Below, in pieces: positions 54,592 through 63,428 of a stretch of DNA of 64,000 nt. A model generated the notes under the pieces. That model was not told the DNA's origin. It was given only the letters and a program-made list of their open reading frames with translations, and made no database searches. How positions within the stretch are numbered: the first letter of the stretch is position 1; each line of letters starts with the position of its first letter. The stretch is taken from NCBI GenBank assembly GCA_900547475.1, contig URGW01000019.1, positions 3,344-67,343 of the forward strand, in the 5' to 3' direction. Source of the stretch: an uncultured Clostridium sp. (GTDB taxonomy: Bacteria > Bacillota > Clostridia > Clostridiales > Clostridiaceae). The position numbers and the translations under genes were made by a program.

Positions 54592-56506
54592 AAACTAGAT
54601 TTTCCCATTCTTCATAAAGTTGAGAAATAGTGTCTTCTAATTTTTTAATTTCACCATTAACTCTTTGACTTTCAGAAGGATTAGAGTAAACAGATTCTAA
54701 ACAAAGTTGTTCTTGTAAGTTTGTTAATTCATCTTCTTTTTCAGCAATTGTTTTTTCAAGGTTTTTAATTTTAGTTTGAAGAGCTTTAGCCTCTTTTTCT
54801 GCCTCACGCTTTTTCTTCTTTTCATCTTTAAGCTGAGTTTTAGTTTTTCCATTAGCTAATTCTTCATAATCTTCAAAACGTGTAGGATTAAGTTTCTTTT
54901 CTTGATAGTAACTATAATTACCAAGGTACTCAGAAACACCATCTTCTTTAAGTTCGAGTATACGTCCAATTACTTTATTTAAGAAGTATCTATCATGAGA
55001 TATAACCATTAAGGTTCCATCATACTCTAATATAGCATCTTCTAAAGCTTCTCTAGAGATAATATCAAGGTGATTAGTAGGTTCATCTAGTAGAAGTAAA
55101 TTAGATTTAGAAAGCATAAGCTTCAATAAATTTATTCTACATTTCTCACCACCACTTAGAGTATTTATAACTTTAAATACATCATCACCAGTAAATAAGA
55201 AAGAAGCTAGATAACTTCTAAGCTTAGAGGTTGTTAAATTAGGAAACTCATCCCAAACTTCATCTAATATTGTTTTATCTAAATTTAAATCTGATTGTTC
55301 CTGATCATAATATCCAACATTTACGTTAGTACCTAATACTTTAACACCTTTATCAGCTTCAACTTTATCCATTATTATTTTAAAAAGCGTAGTTTTTCCT
55401 CTACCATTTTCACCAATTAAAGCAACTTTCTCACCACGTTTTAAATCAATATTTAAATTTGTGAATAATGTTTTTTCACCATAAGATTTATTCATATCTT
55501 CTATATGTAAAACGTCATATCCACTTTTTATAGAAGCTTCAAATTTGATTTTAGATCCTTCCTTTTCGTGTGCTGGAGCCTCAATTCGCTCCATTTTCTC
55601 TAATGCTTTTTCCCTACTTTCAGCAGCTCTTATACTTTTTTCTCTATTAAAAGAACGGAACTTTTCAATAATTGCTTCTTGTCTTTTAATTTCAGCTTGT
55701 TGAAGATTATAAGCTTTAAGCTTTGCTTCATAGTTCTTTTTTCTAAGGTCTATAAATTTAGAATAAGGAACATTATAGCATTCAACTTTTCCTCCAATAA
55801 CTTCAAAAGTACTAGTTGTTACTGAATCTAAGAAGAATCTATCATGAGATATTACTAAAACAGTTCCTTTATAGTTTTTCATATAATCTTCTAACCAGCT
55901 AATTGCCTCTAAATCTAAGTGGTTAGTGGGCTCATCAAGTAAAATAATATCAGGCTTACGTAGTAATAATTTACATAATGCAACTCTTGTTTTTTGTCCA
56001 CCGCTTAAAGTATTTATAGATTTATAAAAATCATCTTCAGTAAAGCCAAGCCCTTTTAATACTCTTGATATTTCACCTTTATATACATAACCACCTTTAT
56101 GTGAATATATATCTTGAAGAGTAGTATAATCTTTTATGAGCTTGTCATGATATGAAGCATTATTTTCATCGTAAGGTTCATTCATTTTTATTTCTAAAGA
56201 TGAAAGCCTTTCTTCAATATTTAGGAGCTCATGAAATACAGAAAGAGCTTCTTCATAAATATTTTTATCAGAGTCTAATGCTAAATTTTGTGATAAATAT
56301 CCTAAAGTTTTATTTTTATCTATAAATATTTCACCTGAGTCTTGGGATATTTCTTTAGTTATTATTTTAAAGAGAGTTGATTTTCCTTCACCATTAGCAC
56401 CAATAATTCCAACTTTATCACCATCATTTATTGAAAATGTAATATCTTTAAGGACATCGCGAATTCCGTAACTTTTACATATATCTTTACAACTTAGTAT
56501 TATCAT
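54590..56506 (-). CDS. ABC-F family ATPase (ribosome-associated, YdiF/Uup-like)
   Basis: A 638-residue protein with two ABC domains and no membrane segments. Domain 1 has GANGEGKST, LSGGQKTRVAL and LLDEPTNHLD; domain 2 has GENGRGKTT, LSGGEKCRINL and LLDEPTNHLD. The interdomain linker (about 245-320) is charged and helical, and a C-terminal coiled coil (about 560-636) is present, as in Uup/YdiF types. ABC-F proteins act on the ribosome E site in translation rescue or antibiotic protection. A resistance role cannot be told from housekeeping by sequence alone. The start follows TGGAGGAA. Its promoter is at 56540-56568. Confidence 0.93.
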   Translation of the reverse strand: MIILSCKDICKSYGIRDVLKDITFSINDGDKVGIIGANGEGKSTLFKIITKEISQDSGEIFIDKNKTLGYLSQNLALDSDKNIYEEALSVFHELLNIEERLSSLEIKMNEPYDENNASYHDKLIKDYTTLQDIYSHKGGYVYKGEISRVLKGLGFTEDDFYKSINTLSGGQKTRVALCKLLLRKPDIILLDEPTNHLDLEAISWLEDYMKNYKGTVLVISHDRFFLDSVTTSTFEVIGGKVECYNVPYSKFIDLRKKNYEAKLKAYNLQQAEIKRQEAIIEKFRSFNREKSIRAAESREKALEKMERIEAPAHEKEGSKIKFEASIKSGYDVLHIEDMNKSYGEKTLFTNLNIDLKRGEKVALIGENGRGKTTLFKIIMDKVEADKGVKVLGTNVNVGYYDQEQSDLNLDKTILDEVWDEFPNLTTSKLRSYLASFLFTGDDVFKVINTLSGGEKCRINLLKLMLSKSNLLLLDEPTNHLDIISREALEDAILEYDGTLMVISHDRYFLNKVIGRILELKEDGVSEYLGNYSYYQEKKLNPTRFEDYEELANGKTKTQLKDEKKKKREAEKEAKALQTKIKNLEKTIAEKEDELTNLQEQLCLESVYSNPSESQRVNGEIKKLEDTISQLYEEWENLV

Positions 56507-56539
56507 AATTTCCTCCAGTTAGACGAAGTTTTCCTTATA

Positions 56540-56568
56540 ATTATACTATTATAGTAAATCTATATCAA
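56540..56568 (-). promoter_or_regulatory. Promoter of the ABC-F gene
   Basis: On the minus strand TTGATA (plus 56563-56568), a 17-bp spacer and TATAAT (plus 56540-56545), 34 bp before the start codon. Confidence 0.75.
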
Positions 56569-56571
56569 ATT

Positions 56572-56605
56572 AAAAAGGAGATGTTTTTCAACAACTCCTT
56601 TTTTT
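56572..56605 (-). terminator. Terminator after the DUF4397 gene
   Basis: AAAAAGGAG (56572-56580) pairs with CTCCTTTTT (56595-56603) with a 14-nt loop; T-runs flank it on both strands. Confidence 0.7.
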
Positions 56606-57221
56606 AGATTGCGTCATCAAATAATAGATATCCAAGAGGTGGTTTATCATTGAACACTCCGATAATATAAATACTATAGAATCTACCACCATCTAGAGTA
56701 ATATTTTTAATAAATTTTGTAGTAACCTGAGAAGAACCCAAAAGAACCTCAAAATTATAAATTCCAGCTGATAATGGATAATAACCTGTAGTTTCTAAAT
56801 ATTCTGCTTGGTTAAATAGAGTAACTCCATTAGGCAAAGCTAAACTAAGCAAGGGAGCATTTGAAGATAAATTAATAAATCTTAAAAATGCTTGAGATTT
56901 AGTTGCAGGAATATTATCATCTTTTAATCTAAATAGATATAAATCATTAGATAATGTAACTATTGAAACTGTATAATTAGCATTTGCTATTAATTGAATA
57001 GTTTGACTTAATAGTGGTTTATCGTAAGTTCCTGTTGGAAATAATTGAAACTCGTATTCGCCAGGTGAAAAAATAGTATATTTAGATATTTTTCCAAAGG
57101 CCAAATTATTTGTTAAAAGAGATCCGTTTAAATAAACATCAACATTTGGGGCATTAGGAACTGCATGAAGAATTCTCACACTAGTATCAACTCGGGGAAG
57201 TGATTTTGAGAATTGTTCCAT
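56604..57221 (-). CDS. DUF4397-domain protein
   Basis: A 205-residue protein consisting of two beta-sandwich-like repeats, the DUF4397 type: VRILHAVPNAPNVDVYLNGS at about residue 14 and LRFINLSSNAPLLSLALPNG at about 111, each followed by YTIFSPGEYEF or YPLSAGIYNFEV strands. There is no signal peptide, unlike most DUF4397 proteins, so it may be cytoplasmic or a spore-surface component. Function is unknown. The ATG at 57221 has AGGTGA at proper distance and is preferred over the GTG at 57230. It is paired with the Asn-rich gene immediately upstream (9-bp gap). Confidence 0.82.
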   Translation of the reverse strand: MEQFSKSLPRVDTSVRILHAVPNAPNVDVYLNGSLLTNNLAFGKISKYTIFSPGEYEFQLFPTGTYDKPLLSQTIQLIANANYTVSIVTLSNDLYLFRLKDDNIPATKSQAFLRFINLSSNAPLLSLALPNGVTLFNQAEYLETTGYYPLSAGIYNFEVLLGSSQVTTKFIKNITLDGGRFYSIYIIGVFNDKPPLGYLLFDDAI

Positions 57222-57230
57222 ATAAATCAC

Positions 57231-57977
57231 CTACCTTTTACAGTTATCAAGAGAGAGTTGTATTATTTTTTTTATTAATAATTTAGAAATAGGATAAGGG
57301 ATTCTATAGGTTTTCATAGTAGCTAATATTCCTGGATTATCTTTTTCTATTAATGCGAATAATTCATTAACTTCATCTTCAGTGCAATTATTTTTTCTAG
57401 ATTCAGATGAAGAAAAATCTACTGATATATCGAAATTTCTTAAAATATCAAGTATATTAACAGAATCATCTAAATATCTTTCATTAACATTTGGTTCGTT
57501 ATATGAATAAAGAAAGTTGTCATCTTGTTCAGTTGGATATTCTAAGTTAGTATTATTATAATTATTAGGATTTATATTATTATTATAGGTATTGTTAGGG
57601 TTTGTATAGTTATTATTATAGGTATTAGGATTTATATACTTATTGTTGTAATCATTAGTATTAGTTGTACTATTAATATTGCCATTTAAGGATGTATTTG
57701 AATCCAAAGTTGGTATATTTTTAGGATAAGGTGTAAGTGGAGCTAATTCAGTTAATGGGTTTGTAGTTAATGGTAATGGTGTTGGATTAATATTTAAATT
57801 TGGAAAACCCAATGATATAGTACCTAAAGTTTTAGTTACAGAAACCCCATCTATATTAAATTGTAATGGGAATTTTGCACTATTAGGTGCTAAAGATGAG
57901 TCAATATTTAAGGGAATAAAATTTAAATCATCATCCATATTATTATATTTTTCAATATTACTTTTTTTTGAACTCAT
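57231..57977 (-). CDS. Asn-rich low-complexity protein, unknown function
   Basis: A 248-residue protein that I do not recognise. Residues about 85-150 are an Asn/Tyr/Pro/Thr repeat region built on NNxYxNPN-type units. The C-terminal 70 residues (about 175-248) are compact and mixed, with LDILRNFDISVDF, NELFALIEKDNPGI and YPISKLLIKKIIQLSL, which look helical. There is no signal peptide or TM. The start follows TGGAGGG. It is the first gene of a pair with the DUF4397 protein. Low-complexity Asn-rich linkers and no secretion signal are common in spore coat or exosporium proteins, but that role is inference. Confidence 0.7.
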   Translation of the reverse strand: MSSKKSNIEKYNNMDDDLNFIPLNIDSSLAPNSAKFPLQFNIDGVSVTKTLGTISLGFPNLNINPTPLPLTTNPLTELAPLTPYPKNIPTLDSNTSLNGNINSTTNTNDYNNKYINPNTYNNNYTNPNNTYNNNINPNNYNNTNLEYPTEQDDNFLYSYNEPNVNERYLDDSVNILDILRNFDISVDFSSSESRKNNCTEDEVNELFALIEKDNPGILATMKTYRIPYPISKLLIKKIIQLSLDNCKR

Positions 57978-58144
57978 TAATACCCTCCAAGTAATAATTT
58001 ATTAATAATATATGTATTTTAAACACATATGTTACTTTATAGAATATGACTATAATTAGAGGTATATTACAAGTGAATAATATAATATGCTTAAATAATC
58101 ACAATAGATAAAGTAAGGAATATATTATATTGGAGGGGATTATT

Positions 58145-59440
58145 ATGCATAAAGAAAATATAGATAATTTAAGAAAACTATTTATAGGGTTGGATAAAAA
58201 GGTTAATGTAGATGGAAAGGGAAGATTAATTCCTATAAATTTTGATAATGCAGCTACCACTCCACCTTTTAAAAGAGTTATGAAAATGATATTAGAAACT
58301 AGTGAGTATTATGGATCAATTGCAAGGGGAGACGGTAAAAAATCTCAATATTGTAGTGATTTATATGAAAATTCTAGAAAATATATATTGGAATATTTTA
58401 ATGCACCAGAAGATATATATACAGCAATTTTTGTTGGAAATACTACTGATGGATTAAATAAATTATCTAATATTTTAATTGAAGATAAAGACGATATAGT
58501 TATTACTACTAGAATGGAACATCATTCAAATGATTTACCTTGGAGAAATAAGTGCAATTTAAAACATGTTGAGGTAGATAAGGATGGAAGGCTTATAGTA
58601 GAAGAAATAGAGATGTTATTAGAGAAATATCAAGGAAGAGTTAAATATGTTACTGTAACAGGAGCATCAAATGTTACTGGGTACGTAAATGATATAAGAA
58701 GAATAGCAAGAGCTACCCATAAATATGGAGCTAAAATAATTGTTGATGGAGCTCAATTAATTCCACATAAAAAAATATCTATGACACAAGAAGATATTAA
58801 TGAAAATATAGATTTTTTGGTGTTCTCTGGTCATAAAGTATATGCACCTTTTGGAAGTGGAGTTATTATTGGTCTAAGAGAAATATTTAATGAAAAAGAA
58901 CCATCTTCAAAGGGCGGAGGAACTGTTCAAATAGTACTTGATAATCGTCAACTATGGTTAGATACACCAGAGAAAAATGAAGCAGGTACACCTAATCTTT
59001 TTGGTGCTGTAGCAATAGCTGAAGCTCTTAGAGAAATGGATAAAATAGGATTTGAAACAATTGAAAGCAATGAAAAAGAATTACTTTCATATTTAGTTAA
59101 AGAATTAAAGCAATTTGAAAAAGTAATTTTGTATGGGGATAATGAAAATATAAATGATAGATTAGGAATTTTAGTATTTAATATTGATGGAATGTCTTAT
59201 GAAGAGGTTGGAGAAGCACTTGCCAATATAAGAGGAGTAGGGGTTAGAGAAGGAGGATTTTGTGCGCATCCATATACAAGAAGAGTTCTTGGAATAGCAG
59301 ATAGTGACTTGCAAAGATATATGAGTGAGATTGGAACGCCAGGATTAGTTAGAGTAAGCTTAGGTGCATATAATAGCAAAAAAGAAGCAAATATTTTTTT
59401 AGATACAATCGAATATATCTGTAGACGCTATGCTAAGTAA
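58145..59440 (+). CDS. Class V aminotransferase (cysteine desulfurase-like PLP enzyme)
   Basis: A 431-residue fold-type I PLP enzyme. INFDNAATTPPF is the N-terminal substrate-binding region, MEHHSNDLPWR the PLP-ring-stacking histidine region, VDGAQLIPH the PLP Asp, and FSGHKVYAPFGSGV contains the Schiff-base Lys. The C-terminal half carries EGGFCAHPYTRR, with a cysteine near where SufS/IscS enzymes place the active-site cysteine, though the surrounding loop differs. It may be a desulfurase or a related lyase; no iron-sulfur assembly gene is adjacent. The ATG at 58145 follows GGAGGGG; a TTG at 58130 would begin upstream of that site. It stands alone. Confidence 0.85.
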   Translation: MHKENIDNLRKLFIGLDKKVNVDGKGRLIPINFDNAATTPPFKRVMKMILETSEYYGSIARGDGKKSQYCSDLYENSRKYILEYFNAPEDIYTAIFVGNTTDGLNKLSNILIEDKDDIVITTRMEHHSNDLPWRNKCNLKHVEVDKDGRLIVEEIEMLLEKYQGRVKYVTVTGASNVTGYVNDIRRIARATHKYGAKIIVDGAQLIPHKKISMTQEDINENIDFLVFSGHKVYAPFGSGVIIGLREIFNEKEPSSKGGGTVQIVLDNRQLWLDTPEKNEAGTPNLFGAVAIAEALREMDKIGFETIESNEKELLSYLVKELKQFEKVILYGDNENINDRLGILVFNIDGMSYEEVGEALANIRGVGVREGGFCAHPYTRRVLGIADSDLQRYMSEIGTPGLVRVSLGAYNSKKEANIFLDTIEYICRRYAK

Positions 59441-59460
59441 CCCAATTATTCGTTATGTGA

Positions 59461-59676
59461 GAGCGAAAAAATGAAATATTTATTTTCCGGGAACTATGAA
59501 ATTTTCACCTAGAATTTATATAATTGATTCTGTAAAGTTGGCTAAAGTTTTTAAACTCGCTGTTAGCTCAAACAGTAAAAACTTCTTAACGCCAACTTTA
59601 CTTCATCAATTATTAAATTCTACGGCTTAATTTCAATGTCCCTTCCAAATAAATATTTCATTTTTTTCTTTTTTCA
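59461..59676. repeat. Long fold-back element 1 (imperfect inverted repeat)
   Basis: The two ends fold on each other over about 200 bases. Matching blocks include AAAAAATGAAATATTTATTT (59466-59485) with its complement at 59648-59667, and GTAAAGTTGGC (59532-59542) with its complement at 59591-59601. The apex is a smaller stem, AAGTTTTTA/TAAAAACTT, around CTGTT/AACAG. It has no reading frame of note. It may be a MITE-like element or a structured RNA, and can act as the aminotransferase terminator. Confidence 0.8.
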
Positions 59677-59777
59677 CGCAACTAATTGTATCTTTGAAGT
59701 TTATAATTAATTTTTGTCTTATATTTATAAGGAGTCGTTAACTTTTAAGTGGTATTGCAGTTCATAAAAGTAGAAGA

Positions 59778-59869
59778 GAAAAAAATAATGATATTACTGG
59801 AAGGAAGATTGTAATTAAATTCTAGAACTTAATTACACCATTCCTAGAAGTAATATCATTATTTTTTCG
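59778..59869. repeat. Long fold-back element 2 (near-perfect palindrome)
   Basis: A 92-bp palindrome centred on TTCTAGAA (59820-59827). Both arms end in A/T runs next to AATAATGATATTACT (59784 onward) and its complement near 59849-59866. The inner arms have several mismatches. Its sequence is unrelated to element 1. Together with element 1 it fills the 450-bp gap between the aminotransferase and pfp genes. Confidence 0.8.
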
Positions 59870-59893
59870 GCTCCTATGTGAGGAACAATATTT

Positions 59894-61111
59894 TTATTTA
59901 TTGAAGACTTTAAATGATGGCATTGGTGAAGCGGAAATTATATTTGGAATTTCAGAAACTAAAGGAGCAAGGTATTCTAAAGCTTCTTCTTTTAGGTTAT
60001 TTCCAGCTTCATTTATCCATTCAGTTGGGAAATACTTAACGTTATTAGCAATCTTATCAGCTTCAATTAAGAAGTAAGAAGATTTATAAGGTATATTATT
60101 TTCTCTTTTTATTCCAATCATATAACCAGATTTACCAAGGCTAGCTTGTCTTAAAGCTTCATATCCAACTTCATAAGCTTCTTCTAAATCTATATTAGAA
60201 GCACAATGCATAGCACATCTTTGAAGAACTCCAAGTTCTAAAGATTTAACTCTACTAGTTATACCAGAAGAGATTATTAAATTCTTTAAGTAAGCACCAA
60301 CACCACCTAATTGAGCATGTCCAAATTTATCGTGAGCTTGAGCATGGGCTTCTGCAACAAATTTTCCTTCAGCAGTTCTTATTCCTTCAGAAACAACTAT
60401 GTAAACTTGATTTTGTTCTTCAAATTTATTTTTTACATCACATAAAAATTTATCTACATCAAAAGCAGCTTCAGGTAAATAAATAAAATCTGCTACTAGT
60501 TTTCCATTTAACTTAGCTAACGCAGCAGATGCAGCTAACCATCCAGTATCACGCCCCATAGTTTCTAAAATGAATATTCCATTGTTTATGTATACAGAGG
60601 AGTCAAGGTAAGTTTCAAGTACACTTGTTGCAATAAATTTAGCTGCACTACCAAAGCCAGGTGTATGATCAGTGTACATTAAATCATTATCAATAGTTTT
60701 AGGTATACCAATAAACTTAACATCTATTCCAGTTTCTTTTGCATAAGCACTTAGTTTAGCTGTAGTATCCATAGAGTCATTACCACCAACATAAAAGAAA
60801 GCTTTAATATCATTAGCTTTTAAGATTTCAAGTAGTCTATCATATTCCTCAGTTGATTCTTCAAGTTTTTTCATTTTATATCTACAAGATCCTAAACCTG
60901 ATGAAGGTGTATATCTAAATCTATTTATGTCATCTTGAGAAAATGATGAAAGTTCTATTATATTACCATTTAAAATTCCTTCAATTCCATTTAAGCCTGC
61001 ATAAACTTTATCAAAAACTCCTAAAGTGTTATTTGCTTCAACTAATCCAACAACGCTTGAGTTTATAACTGCTGTAGGACCTCCAGATTGTGCTATGATA
61101 CAATTTGCCAT
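59894..61111 (-). CDS. pfp: Pyrophosphate--fructose 6-phosphate 1-phosphotransferase
   Basis: A 405-residue phosphofructokinase. N-terminal SGGPTAVINSS binds the phosphoryl donor. VGGNDSMDT puts Asp where ATP-dependent enzymes have Gly (GGDGS), and PKTIDNDL puts Lys in place of the Gly in PGTIDND; both changes mark PPi-dependent enzymes. Further motifs are TPGFGSAAKFIATS, ETMGRDTGWLAA and the substrate-binding VVSEGIR. It phosphorylates fructose 6-phosphate with pyrophosphate, reversibly, in the cytosol. The length is that of the short clostridial PPi-PFK type. Ribosome site AAGGAGAG; promoter at 61200-61228. Confidence 0.92.
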   Translation of the reverse strand: MANCIIAQSGGPTAVINSSVVGLVEANNTLGVFDKVYAGLNGIEGILNGNIIELSSFSQDDINRFRYTPSSGLGSCRYKMKKLEESTEEYDRLLEILKANDIKAFFYVGGNDSMDTTAKLSAYAKETGIDVKFIGIPKTIDNDLMYTDHTPGFGSAAKFIATSVLETYLDSSVYINNGIFILETMGRDTGWLAASAALAKLNGKLVADFIYLPEAAFDVDKFLCDVKNKFEEQNQVYIVVSEGIRTAEGKFVAEAHAQAHDKFGHAQLGGVGAYLKNLIISSGITSRVKSLELGVLQRCAMHCASNIDLEEAYEVGYEALRQASLGKSGYMIGIKRENNIPYKSSYFLIEADKIANNVKYFPTEWINEAGNNLKEEALEYLAPLVSEIPNIISASPMPSFKVFNK

Positions 61112-61199
61112 TAAAATACTCTCCTTTAAAGTTCAAATTAATTAAGATTTATAAATTAAAAATATACATTAATTCTTAGAAGGCAGATATTAATGTGAT

Positions 61200-61228
61200 A
61201 TACTATTTCTCTTATTTTCTAAATACAA
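61200..61228 (-). promoter_or_regulatory. Promoter of pfp
   Basis: On the minus strand TTGTAT (plus 61223-61228), a 17-bp spacer and TAGTAT (plus 61200-61205). Confidence 0.55.
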
Positions 61229-61299
61229 TATATACTATACAACAAAATAGTATTAAATAAAAGATATAAAAAAATAAAATTTACAATATGAATCATAGG

Positions 61300-61327
61300 T
61301 TGATAAATTTAATAATAAAATTATACA
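61300..61327 (+). promoter_or_regulatory. Promoter of the MntP-like gene
   Basis: TTGATA (61300-61305), a 16-bp spacer and TATACA (61322-61327), 24 bp before the start codon. No manganese riboswitch is seen in the short leader. Confidence 0.5.
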
Positions 61328-61350
61328 AATAATGTAAAGATGGGGGAAGT

Positions 61351-61908
61351 ATGAATTTAAAGGATTTAATTATAGTTGGAATTGCGTTAGCTATGGATGC
61401 TGTTGGTGTAACTGTGAGTATTGGGGTAAATCCCAAAGTTATACGTAGGAATAAAATAGCTTTTATAATGTCTTTTGCAATGTTTCAGTTTTTATTCTTT
61501 TTTTTAGGAGGGATAGGAGGACATTTATTTGAGAAATATGTAACAACTATTCCTAATGTAGTTGGAGGTATTGCTATAGCTATAGTAGGTATATTAATGA
61601 TAAAGGAAGGATTTGAGGGTAGTGAAGACGATGGAACCTTATTATTGAAGAAAGGAATGGTGTTAATACTTGGAGTATCTGTTAGTATTGATGCTTTTGT
61701 GGTAGGCTTTACAGGATTTAATTACATAAGTAATGCTTTAATGATGATAGGGGATTGTTCTATTGTTGGATTTATAACTTTGATATTATGTACATTTACA
61801 TTTTATTTATGTAGATATATAAGAAAGATAGGATTTATATCAAAATATGCTAGTTTTTTTGGTGGCATAACATTAATTATCTTCGCAATAAAAATGATTT
61901 TCTTTTAA
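61351..61908 (+). CDS. mntP: MntP-family manganese efflux pump (putative)
   Basis: A 185-residue membrane protein with six hydrophobic helices in two pseudo-symmetric halves. Each half carries the family acidic motif: IALAMDAVGVTVSIGV in the first helix and GVSVSIDAFVVGFTG in the fourth. The conserved aspartates are needed for Mn efflux in MntP. The middle loop (EGFEGSEDDG) is acidic. The family also includes the sporulation protein YtaF, which is an alternative. It is monocistronic with a strong terminator. Ribosome site GGGGGAAG. Confidence 0.85.
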   Translation: MNLKDLIIVGIALAMDAVGVTVSIGVNPKVIRRNKIAFIMSFAMFQFLFFFLGGIGGHLFEKYVTTIPNVVGGIAIAIVGILMIKEGFEGSEDDGTLLLKKGMVLILGVSVSIDAFVVGFTGFNYISNALMMIGDCSIVGFITLILCTFTFYLCRYIRKIGFISKYASFFGGITLIIFAIKMIFF

Positions 61909-61945
61909 AAAGTTATTTACTAATCATATAACAACGAAAATTAAT

Positions 61946-61990
61946 AAATTTATAGTAAGGGTAAATTATCATTACTATAAATTTTTTTTT
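61946..61990 (+). terminator. Terminator after mntP
   Basis: AAATTTATAGTAA (61946-61958) pairs with TTACTATAAATTT (61972-61984), followed by a run of T. Confidence 0.8.
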
Positions 61991-61996
61991 ATTAAT

Positions 61997-62025
61997 TTGA
62001 CAAACATAAAAAAATTAGTTATAGT
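61997..62025 (+). promoter_or_regulatory. Promoter of the dicarboxylate symporter gene
   Basis: TTGACA (61997-62002), a 17-bp spacer and TATAGT (62020-62025), 55 bp before the start codon. Confidence 0.75.
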
Positions 62026-62079
62026 GGATTTAATATAAATACAGATGTTTTTCGATAGAGGACAATAAGGGGGTATTTA

Positions 62080-63279
62080 ATGAAAAAATTATCTTTAATT
62101 ACAAGAATATTATTATGTTTAGTATTAGGAATTGGAATTGGATTATTATGTGGGGCAAATAATATTCAATTTCCAATAAAAATACTAGTGACTTTTAGTG
62201 ATTTATTTGGGAATTTCCTATCATTTGTAATTCCTTTAATTATTATTGGATTTATAGTTCCTGGAATAGCATCATTAGGAAGTAAATCAGGAAAAGGTCT
62301 TATAATAACTACGATAATAGCATATATTTCTACATTAGCGTCTGGATTTGCAGCATATTTAGTTGGTGTTGGGATGTTACCTAGCTTAATAAATAGTGAA
62401 GTTTCATTAAGTGAAGCAGGAAAATCTATAGAGCCATATTTTAGCATAGAGATACCAGCAATAATGTCAGTAATGTCTGCATTAGTATTAGCATTTGTAC
62501 TTGGTATAGGTTTATCAAAAATTAAAAATAGTGCAATGTTAAAAGTAGTAGATGAATTTAGCTCAATTGTTTTAATGATTGTTACTAAGGTATTGATACC
62601 ATTAGTTCCAATTTATATTGGGTGTATTTTTTCAAAGTTAAGTTATAGTGGTGAAATATTTAATACATTAAAGTCTTTTGGGATAGTATATGTAATATTA
62701 TTTTCACTACAATTATTATATATAGTTCTGCAATATTGTATTGCAGGTGCTATTAAAGGAGAAAATCCTTTTAAGTTAATAAAAAATATGTTTCCAGCAT
62801 ACATGACTGCCTTAGGAACTCAATCCTCAGCAGCGACAATTCCAGTAACACTTCAATGTGTTAAAAAGAATCAAGTTAATGAGGAAGTTTTAGATTTCGT
62901 TGTACCCCTAGGAGCAACTATACATTTAGCAGGTGATACTATTACTTTAGTTCTTACTTCTATGGCGGTCATGTATATGAATGGACAAACTCCTACTTTT
63001 GGAATGATAATGCCATTTATATTTATGCTAGGAGTTACAATGATTGCAGCACCAGGAGTACCTGGAGGAGGTATTATGGCTGCTTTGGGATTGCTTGAAT
63101 CAATGCTTGGATTTGGAGCAATGGAAAAGTCAATTATGATTGCATTACATGCAGCACAAGATAGCTTTGGAACTGCAACTAATGTTACTGGAGATGGAGC
63201 TATAGCGATTATTGTGGATTATATTATAAATAAAAGAAATAATAAAAATGATGAAAAGAGTAAATTAAAGGCAGTTTAA
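62080..63279 (+). CDS. Dicarboxylate/amino acid:cation symporter (DAACS family)
   Basis: A 399-residue membrane protein of the GltP/SstT/DctA family with about eight TM helices and two re-entrant loops. The HP1 loop serine motif is GTQSSAATIPVT, TM7 carries GATIHLAGDTITL in place of the NxDG-type sodium motif, and HP2 has AAPGVPGGGIMAALGLL. It imports glutamate, aspartate, serine or dicarboxylates with sodium or protons. The sodium-site asparagine seems to be His-Leu-Ala here, so ion coupling may differ. Ribosome site AGGGGG. It is monocistronic. Confidence 0.9.
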   Translation: MKKLSLITRILLCLVLGIGIGLLCGANNIQFPIKILVTFSDLFGNFLSFVIPLIIIGFIVPGIASLGSKSGKGLIITTIIAYISTLASGFAAYLVGVGMLPSLINSEVSLSEAGKSIEPYFSIEIPAIMSVMSALVLAFVLGIGLSKIKNSAMLKVVDEFSSIVLMIVTKVLIPLVPIYIGCIFSKLSYSGEIFNTLKSFGIVYVILFSLQLLYIVLQYCIAGAIKGENPFKLIKNMFPAYMTALGTQSSAATIPVTLQCVKKNQVNEEVLDFVVPLGATIHLAGDTITLVLTSMAVMYMNGQTPTFGMIMPFIFMLGVTMIAAPGVPGGGIMAALGLLESMLGFGAMEKSIMIALHAAQDSFGTATNVTGDGAIAIIVDYIINKRNNKNDEKSKLKAV

Positions 63280-63308
63280 AATAAATTTAAGTAATAAGTA
63301 TAGGTCAA

Positions 63309-63338
63309 AGTAATGAGTATACTTATTACTCCTTTTTA
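63309..63338 (+). terminator. Terminator after the symporter
   Basis: AGTAATGAGT (63309-63318) pairs with ACTTATTACT (63321-63330) with one G-U pair, followed by CCTTTTTATA. Confidence 0.65.
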
Positions 63339-63428
63339 TAATAAAGAATATATTTAAGGACATAAAGGAAGAATATAAATAGCTTTAAGTATATAGTTAA
63401 ATTTTTTATAGAAAGGATTTGAAAGCTA

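Noticed and set aside
57540..57670. CRISPR-like short repeats
   Set aside because: These are codon-level repeats of the Asn-rich coding region, without constant repeat length or unique spacers.
61112..61350. Possible manganese (yybP-ykoY) riboswitch before the mntP-like gene
   Set aside because: The leader after the promoter is about 20 nt, too short for the riboswitch, and no core sequence is seen.
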